A DNA stretch of 64,000 nt, from assembly GCF_040115645.1 (NCBI RefSeq), contig NC_089570.1, positions 2,604,001-2,668,000 on the forward strand, read 5' to 3'. Made by a program: the position numbers and the translations under genes. Shown piece after piece: positions 63,101 through 64,000 of the stretch (position 1 is its first letter; the number at the start of each line of letters is the position of its first letter). The notes under the pieces were generated by a model. It did no database searches. It saw only the letters and a program-made list of their open reading frames with translations, and was not told the DNA's origin. The stretch is from Euwallacea fornicatus. Taxonomy: Eukaryota > Arthropoda > Insecta > Coleoptera > Curculionidae.

Positions 63101-63572
63101 ATATTATCGTCTATGGCTAATGTCTATTTTCGGGTAGCAACCCAAATTGAAATTAAATTTTTTTTCCCGTTAACTGAGAAATTTTGTGCAACCCGAAGAG
63201 CAACTGCATTAAAACTCCAGATTATATTAATCCCCTTGAGTGGCTTAACTTTGTTCCTTTCAGTTCCCCAGACACGAACTAATTTTAATAGGGACGTTGC
63301 TTCTTCTGTGTGTTTTCAGGTCAACGACAGCGCACTAACTCTTCTTGGCGACTCCCAAGAGGAGGATCGAAGACACATCGCCGATTTAGTAGTATCCAGA
63401 ATGCAAGCAATTTGCCGACCCAGAACACCACCCAACGAAGAACCGGTACCGCCGCCAGTCGGTCCTCGTGGTATTTTGAGCAGTATTAGCAGCCTTACTC
63501 ACTCAGAAACGCCGCCACCAAGTGCTTCCGACCATCCTTCTTTGAGTAGCATTGGGAGACGGGACAGTCAAG
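26957..63572 (+). CDS. Syn: Synapsin, nine in-frame exons, 3' end beyond window
   Basis: Synapsin coats synaptic vesicles, tethers the reserve pool to actin, and is released by phosphorylation; its central C domain is an ATP-grasp fold that binds ATP. Exons: 26864-27109 (start uncertain), 27669-27862, 29442-29685, 31601-31711, 32349-32453, 61347-61439, 61498-61627, 61680-61840 and 63320-63572. All junctions are GT/AG and all phases agree. Landmarks in order: KRRFSSGDLSSE kinase site, proline-rich linker, SPAKSRESLLQRVQSLTG, LLVIDDQNTDWSKYFRGKRI, GGVPSINNLNAVYNFQ, DKPWVFGHLVQLQRRLG, VVLKIGHAHGGLGKVKV, YIDSKYDMHVQKIGNNYKAF, FIIEV and the DSQEEDRRHIADLVV helix, then a Pro/Ser-rich tail. Insect synapsins continue with more low-complexity sequence and a conserved E-like end, not visible here. 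The fifth intron (28.9 kb) contains Timp on the other strand. Initiation looks non-AUG. Confidence 0.95.
27110..27668 (+). other. Syn: Synapsin intron 1, 559 bp
   Basis: No separate feature was recognised. The coding frame runs on past the donor before stopping, which is fortuitous. Confidence 0.85.
27669..27862 (+). CDS. Syn: Synapsin exon 2, proline-rich linker and SPAKSRESLL motif
   Basis: Follows CATTCCAG and ends TCAAG|GTAGG (phase 2). Begins GPPPPPPPSQSSTSGDL. The stretch APSSPAKSRESLLQRVQSLT followed by GQARDQGASILGAAV matches insect synapsins almost residue for residue and marks the B/C boundary region. This is the strongest single identifier of the gene. Confidence 0.95.
27863..29441 (+). 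other. Syn: Synapsin intron 2, 1.58 kb
   Basis: Open frames on both strands between 27858 and 28347 show no recognisable domain. A transposon-type terminus GAGACACCCTGTA ends near 28133, so part of the interval may be element-derived. Confidence 0.75.
29442..29685 (+). CDS. Syn: Synapsin exon 3, start of the C domain
   Basis: Acceptor TTTTCCAG; only this AG keeps the frame (two upstream or downstream AGs do not). Encodes LLVIDDQNTDWSKYFRGKRI, then IKVEQAEFRELTI, SMAVYRTGTRVGRSFRPDFL. Ends TTG|GTAAGA in phase 0. This is the N-terminal pre-ATP-grasp part of the synapsin C domain. Confidence 0.95.
29686..31600 (+). other. Syn: Synapsin intron 3, 1.92 kb
   Basis: AT-rich with several small palindromes (for example CCCCGAAACGGGG near 30449) and a short element at 31012-31211 with TACAGGGT ends, listed separately. 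No gene seen. Confidence 0.75.
31012..31211. mobile_element. Short MITE-like fragment with TACAGGGT ends
   Basis: TACAGGGTGTCAAAG at 31012 faces ACCCTGTA ending at 31211, giving a 200-bp unit with about 8 bp of perfect terminal complementarity. Read on the minus strand, the right end (TACAGGGTCCTAAAAATGTT then GGGGCAAACTTAA) matches a terminus at 5652 on the minus strand (TACAGGGTGTTCCAGAAATG then TTGCGGCAAACTTAA). The two sites therefore carry ends of the same family. Confidence 0.5.
31601..31711 (+). CDS. Syn: Synapsin exon 4, C domain
   Basis: Exactly 37 codons between CAAATTTCAG and CAG|GTATTA. Reads VRQNLRDAGEDNKKLLLALK, LGGVPSINNLNAVYNFQ. The GGVPSIN(S/N)L segment is near-invariant in synapsins. 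Confidence 0.95.
31712..32348 (+). other. Syn: Synapsin intron 4, 637 bp
   Basis: No gene. On the minus strand it contains the first acceptable poly(A) hexamer downstream of the Timp stop (ATTAAA, complement of 32126-32131). Confidence 0.75.
32349..32453 (+). CDS. Syn: Synapsin exon 5, C domain, borders the Timp-bearing intron
   Basis: Exactly 35 codons between ATCTCTAG and ATG|GTAAGT. Reads DKPWVFGHLVQLQRRLGKDN, FPLIDQTFYPDNTEM. The Timp stop codon lies on the opposite strand only 89 bp beyond this exon's 3' end. Confidence 0.95.
32543..32641 (-). CDS. Timp: Timp last coding exon
   Basis: Separated by a 49-bp intron (acceptor CACTTTTTAG). 32 codons and a TAG: GICLRQAHGSCMWNKNKQLT, SCRSGVGERPHS. 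The LRQ-x2-GSC-x-W end is typical of insect TIMPs. The stop (32545-32543) lies 89 bp from the end of synapsin exon 5 on the opposite strand. No AATAAA is present in that gap. Confidence 0.94.
   Translation of the reverse strand, partial: GICLRQAHGSCMWNKNKQLTSCRSGVGERPHS
32543..40517 (-). CDS. Timp: Tissue inhibitor of metalloproteinases (TIMP), complete coding sequence
   Basis: TIMPs are secreted proteins that block matrix metalloproteinases by inserting their N-terminal cysteine into the active-site zinc. Four minus-strand exons carry the coding sequence: 40520-40400, 36316-36102, 32876-32691 and 32641-32543. They join in frame to 205 residues, the usual insect TIMP length. Residues 1-22 form a signal peptide (MRPNVWTLSLAVLVSSISYC, HG); the mature protein then starts CSCMQAHPQEHYCNSDF, the diagnostic Cys-x-Cys inhibitory start. 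The N-domain continues VYKVRIRKEFKISEKGLAAL, CGVDLKVGKLYVISGTI. The C-domain has VNICNMIKEWNELSKRQRKG, GCECKIKNC and GICLRQAHGSCMWN. The gene lies antisense inside the largest synapsin intron, the same nesting found in Drosophila and in vertebrate SYN/TIMP pairs, which supports both calls. An acceptor (TTTTTTCCAG) three bases before the ATG implies an upstream non-coding exon. Confidence 0.96.
32691..32876 (-). CDS. Timp: Timp exon: end of N-domain and first part of C-domain
   Basis: Exactly 62 codons between ATATTTCCAG and GAT|GTAAGT. AQVNICNMIKEWNELSKRQR is the insect TIMP EW-(S/N)-EL-x4-RKG motif, then KGLRMLYKRGCECKIKNC and a cysteine-rich stretch (GWCSKSRPKDSCIWKSECE). Confidence 0.95.
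33239..33862 (-). mobile_element. Internally deleted Tc1/mariner element with ~120-bp TIRs
   Basis: Left end ACAGGGTGAATCGGGAGGAT, right end (reverse complement) ATACTGGGTGAGTCGGGAGG. The arms match over about 120 bp with few mismatches, including the run ATCGTGCCAAACTTCAGGA. Between them the minus strand keeps an open C-terminal transposase piece at 33738-33397: HKRTFPGRWIGRGGPVSWPP, RSPDLTPLDYCLWGWFKTEV and a GNIFEHLLWYP end. The D of LTPLDY is the last catalytic position. The N-terminal two thirds are deleted. The uninterrupted remnant and high arm similarity suggest relatively recent activity. It sits in the second intron between Timp coding exons. Confidence 0.85.
34625..35011 (+). repeat. 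Diverged direct repeat (34625-34709 and 34926-35011)
   Basis: Both copies run AACGC-G-GAAAATT through ATCAAAGAAAAT-C-TAAT to GCCTTGTC or a close variant, about 300 bp apart, with roughly 65-70% identity by eye. Probably an old tandem duplication of about 300 bp inside a Timp intron; no coding content was recognised. Confidence 0.5.
36102..36316 (-). CDS. Timp: Timp exon: inhibitory N-domain
   Basis: 215 bp after TTTTTTCTCAG. The single leftover base from the previous exon gives valine: V-ILARIKKEQIMESTAS, then KVYKVRIRKEFKISEKG, SGKLHSAMSSAVCGVDLKVG, KLYVISGTINSLR. Ends CGG|GTAAGT in phase 0. The frame runs on into the intron for 143 codons if unspliced, which is not meaningful. Confidence 0.95.
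37764..37982 (-). mobile_element. Tc1-like transposon 3' fragment
   Basis: On the minus strand a transposase C-terminus reads WPPRGIDLTPIEYVSDVLGR, then RVHKTRLDTIADFRVAPFDE, WENITRKLFVNC and a stop at 37824-37822. The E of LTPIEY matches the last catalytic residue of DD34E transposases. The segment ends in a terminus TACAGGGCGAAACGAAC at 37764. Nothing of the N-terminal part was found to the right. Confidence 0.8.
39355..39657 (-). other. Open frame with a zinc-finger-like motif in a Timp intron
   Basis: 100 codons, opening right after an in-frame TAG that could equally be an AG acceptor (CCAGATAG). It has a basic N-terminal half (NGKRIRKAKVSAARTEEEHL), then FTCHICFVIVDSLALQDYLH and FMHQRLH, which resembles a C2H2 finger with shifted spacing (C-x2-C-x13-H). 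It ends QLELRKR and a TGA. It could be a decayed exon of a mobile element or a chance frame; there is no promoter or partner exon evidence. Confidence 0.2.
40400..40520 (-). CDS. Timp: Timp first coding exon: signal peptide and Cys-x-Cys start
   Basis: Acceptor TTTTTTCCAG at the 5' side, then AAG and ATG at 40517. An ATG 18 nt further upstream overlaps the acceptor and is unlikely to be in the mRNA. Encodes 39 residues plus one base, ending GATTTTG|GTAGGT. The predicted signal-peptidase cut falls between HG and CSCM, as in all TIMPs. The exon is followed by a 4.1-kb intron. Confidence 0.95.
40933..41012. mobile_element. 80-bp near-palindromic miniature element
   Basis: AAGGTGGGCACACACGTAAC at 40933-40952 is the inverted complement of GTTACGTGTGTACCCACCTT at 40993-41012 with one mismatch in 20. 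The 40-bp centre is itself partly symmetric around GCATGC. It looks like a tiny MITE or a cruciform-forming repeat, located about 0.4 kb upstream of the first coding exon of Timp. Confidence 0.65.
42853..42874. repeat. (CT)11 microsatellite
   Basis: Eleven perfect CT units inside the large synapsin intron. Confidence 0.97.
43970..45095 (+). mobile_element. mariner transposase pseudogene
   Basis: Starts near NMEENGHWYVVQYFHLNGLG in plus-strand frame, followed by a decayed helix-turn-helix region with RRIGRPDDTPDLTTSDIV. After frame changes it shows YRITPENRSKQRIPRGQS, KTKTVASAGKVMASVSWDSR and GVISIDYLP, the central block typical of SETMAR-type mariners, and finally SQDLALSEYFLFPNLKNWLG and GERFPSN. 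The usual last catalytic DYFLFP reads EYFLFP here. Multiple stops and frameshifts make it a fossil. Clear terminal repeats were not resolved. Confidence 0.85.
47096..47493. mobile_element. MITE with TACAGGGTGTT ends
   Basis: 398-bp unit: TACAGGGTGTTCCGGAATTA at the left, and a right end whose reverse complement is TACAGGGTGTTTCAGAACTA. About 17 of 20 terminal bases agree. It ends in TA and is flanked by G and T, consistent with TA target use. The interior has no transposase trace but holds three copies of a 10-bp unit TTTTTGCACA at 47343-47372. Confidence 0.8.
47343..47372. repeat. Three tandem copies of TTTTTGCACA
   Basis: Perfect 10-bp tandem repeat inside the MITE at 47096-47493. Confidence 0.95.
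48735..49172. mobile_element. Fold-back element, inverted arms of ~180-235 bp
   Basis: The left arm (48735 to about 48970) and right arm (about 48998-49172) are reverse complements with scattered mismatches. Both contain GGCGAACCCTGG, GATT-ACGTGGGAAATCG, CTCAAGACCGGC and CCGTTCGAGGC-GCGATTGG. The left arm carries an insertion of about 55 bp (around 48855-48910). The spacer is only about 30 bp, so a transcript would fold into one long hairpin. No coding capacity. It lies in the synapsin intron, which is transcribed as pre-mRNA. Confidence 0.85.
51397..51515 (-). other. Orphan exon-like segment
   Basis: Bounded by TTCTTGATCAACAG and CAG|GTTAGT on the minus strand, 119 bp open in the frame VCEESSNTWSFYRCSECAKR, RETLQTEGLYGPLPKSIKF. 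The composition and C-x2-C look coding-like. I could not connect it to another exon or identify a family, so it may be a nested-gene exon or chance. Confidence 0.15.
52146..52540 (+). mobile_element. Second copy of the 12-kb Tc1/mariner-type element, 3' truncated
   Basis: Begins TATAGGGTGTCCGGTTTTTT, the same start as the element at 12052 (TACAGGGTGTCCGGTTTTTT), and follows it through TTAGTTCG, CTACATTCGA and TGTTGAA-TTTATAT. The transposase trace is DGCASHYSLAARNWVKPNYL, equivalent to the DGAPPHY second-aspartate block. It is degenerate, and no right terminus was found, so the end coordinate is approximate. Confidence 0.75.
54517..54702 (-). other. Peritrophin-like open frame fragment, uncertain
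   Basis: A 61-codon frame ends KRHECDQRLVVFEKGKGFEY, QKCSPGTLW and a stop. EKGKGFEYQ-C-PGTLW closely resembles the second half of a chitin-binding type-2 (peritrophin-A) domain. A cysteine expected just before EKGKG is phenylalanine here (one base change would explain it), and no donor follows. Read as a possible pseudo-exon or a chance match. Confidence 0.18.
54788..55343. mobile_element. MITE with ~90-bp terminal inverted repeats (copy 2)
   Basis: Left TACAGGATGTTAATTAAGTA then TTTAAAGAGTGAATCTTTGG; right AAAGATTCACTCCTTAAAGT and finally TAAACATCCCGTA. Same family as 8554-9044 by both arms, though the centres differ. 556 bp, no transposase. Confidence 0.8.
56784..57223. mobile_element. MITE nested in the Tc1-like element
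   Basis: 440 bp with TACGGGATGTTGAAAGT at the left and ACTTTCAACACTGTA at the right; about 14 terminal bases are complementary with small differences. No transposase content. Its insertion explains part of the gap between the Tc1-like left TIR and its transposase. Confidence 0.6.
57418..57659. repeat. Hairpin repeat, 91-bp arms with 59-bp loop
   Basis: 57418-57508 and 57568-57659 are inverted complements at roughly 80% identity. Both arms share GTTATTTGACAAGGAAG and a TTTTCAGATTT segment. It lies between the left TIR of the Tc1-like element and its transposase, so it is probably a second nested fold-back insertion. Confidence 0.75.
60595..61115 (+). other. Two overlapping open frames joined by ATGA
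   Basis: Frame 1 (60595-60726, 43 codons) starts MSMFDLQESVLRVPTTRPFS and ends HPQKLESL. Its TGA overlaps the ATG of frame 2 (60723-61115, 130 codons; MTVTARNLALLNHSLSDLLP, VAATSTVQILKETASVYLEV). No domain recognised. The ATGA junction is the arrangement used for termination-reinitiation in some bicistronic elements, but nothing else points to a retrotransposon here. Located just upstream of synapsin exon 6. Confidence 0.15.
61347..61439 (+). CDS. Syn: Synapsin exon 6, first ATP-grasp lysine region
   Basis: Exactly 31 codons after TTGTTCCAG, ending CAG|GTTAGT. ITAPRFPVVLKIGHAHGGLG, then KVKVDNVNDFQ. The lysine of VVLKIGHAH is the ATP-binding position in the ATP-grasp fold. It joins exon 5 across the 28.9-kb intron in phase 0. 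Confidence 0.95.
61498..61627 (+). CDS. Syn: Synapsin exon 7, ATP-grasp core
   Basis: 130 bp after TTTTCTAG, ending TCAG|GTCTGC in phase 1; separated from exon 6 by a 58-bp intron. DMASVVAVAKTYCTVEPYID, SKYDMHVQKIGNNYKAFMRK, SIS. The QKIGNNYKA(F/Y)MRKS stretch is highly conserved across animal synapsins. Confidence 0.95.
61680..61840 (+). CDS. Syn: Synapsin exon 8, ATP-grasp core with WKTNTGSAML
   Basis: 161 bp after a 52-bp intron (acceptor GATTTTCAG), ending GAG|GTAAAA in phase 0. The split codon gives glycine, then CWKTNTGSAMLEQISMPERY, ICALEVVVSKDGKEFIIEV. The residue before WKTN is cysteine; other synapsins I know have asparagine (GNWKTN). The glutamate of FIIEV corresponds to the metal/ATP ligand region at the end of the fold. 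Confidence 0.94.
63320..63572 (+). CDS. Syn: Synapsin exon 9, end of the C domain and Pro/Ser-rich linker
   Basis: Acceptor GTGTTTTCAG, donor CAAG|GTAAAA (phase 1). VNDSALTLLGDSQEEDRRHI, ADLVVSRMQAIC closes the C domain; the rest is low-complexity (RTPPNEEPVPPPVGPRG, SETPPPSASDHPSLSSIG, RRDSQ). RRDSQ resembles another basophilic kinase site and recalls the Drosophila sequence RRDSQTSQ. The gene continues beyond the window. Confidence 0.92.
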
Positions 63573-64000
63573 GTAAAAACTGAAACATCTGGAAAGGATT
63601 TGGGTGGTCATTGAGTGGCTGGTTGGGGCTTCGTAGCTACGGGGCTCGTCCGAAACCTTAGTCCCGGACGAATGTTATTTTTAGTTAGTTTTAAATCCGA
63701 ATAGAGTGCAATTTCACAGCTCCAACAACCTCTATTGATATGTAAATCGCTATTTCCAAAAACATTATAGAAGGACGAATAATCGGCGTCGCAGATATAG
63801 AAGATATTGACGGGCAATCATCTCCTCATTCGCCATGCTGTCAAGAACATTTTTTTGAGGTGGACAATTACAAAATAATTGAAGTTGGGTTGCTAATAAA
63901 CGAATTTTGAATCAAATTACATGAAATTGACTGATTTCTACATGTGACCTCAACGAATTGTTATTTATTAAATTATGTGAAAAAATTACCTCTGTTAGTG
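63573..64000 (+). other. Syn: Synapsin intron start, with a possible alternative last exon
   Basis: After the donor at 63573 I see no part of the known D/E-like synapsin tail. An AACATTATAG acceptor at 63761-63770 would join exon 9 in phase and keep the frame open for 46 codons (starting EGRIIGVADIEDIDGQSSPH) to a TGA at 63908-63910, with AATAAA at about 63895. A frame of this length is expected by chance, so this is only a possibility. Confidence 0.25.

Noticed and set aside
1..64000. tRNA, rRNA, CRISPR arrays or bacterial features
   Set aside because: No B-box-like GGTTCGAATCC with a paired stem was seen, no spaced repeat array, and the gene structure is clearly eukaryotic.

Overview
This is eukaryotic DNA, almost certainly from an insect. 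It is AT-rich, its genes are split by introns with canonical GT/AG junctions (including introns of 48 and 49 bp), and it is full of decayed Tc1/mariner-type DNA transposons and miniature inverted-repeat elements. A beetle would fit, but the species call is a guess. Three protein-coding loci are well supported. Most of the window is intron or intergenic DNA.

Left edge (91-6459, minus strand): three exons of a zona pellucida (ZP) domain protein, a membrane-anchored apical extracellular-matrix protein of epithelia. Its 5' exons (signal peptide) and its last exons (rest of ZP-C, cleavage site, transmembrane segment) were not found. A mariner remnant lies about 85 bp upstream of the first visible exon. 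From about 7.6 to 26.8 kb I found no convincing gene, only transposon debris and simple repeats.

Centre and right (26.8 kb to the right edge, plus strand): synapsin, the ATP-grasp-domain phosphoprotein of synaptic vesicles. Nine coding exons can be followed in frame, from the N-terminal kinase site (RRFS) through the SPAKSRESLLQRVQSLTG motif and the whole ATP-grasp core. The gene continues past the window. Its first visible coding exon has no in-frame ATG, and an ATT in a very good Kozak context is the best start I can see. The largest synapsin intron (32454-61346, 28.9 kb) holds Timp, a tissue inhibitor of metalloproteinases, on the opposite strand. All of its coding sequence (four exons, 205 residues) can be read. 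TIMP genes nested inside synapsin genes are known from flies to vertebrates, so this window is the insect form of that ancient gene pair.

The same intron is a transposon sink. It holds a mariner pseudogene, a Tc1-like element carrying at least one nested insertion, several families with TACAGGGTG-type ends, and two large fold-back elements. It also has a few weak gene candidates, the best being a possible three-exon minus-strand microprotein of 72 residues at 46586-47626. I see no CRISPR array, rRNA or tRNA gene.

The most useful second looks are: non-AUG initiation and possible RNA editing in synapsin; the Timp stop lying only 89 nt from a synapsin exon on the other strand, which suggests antisense overlap of mature transcripts; the long hairpin elements; and the microprotein candidate.
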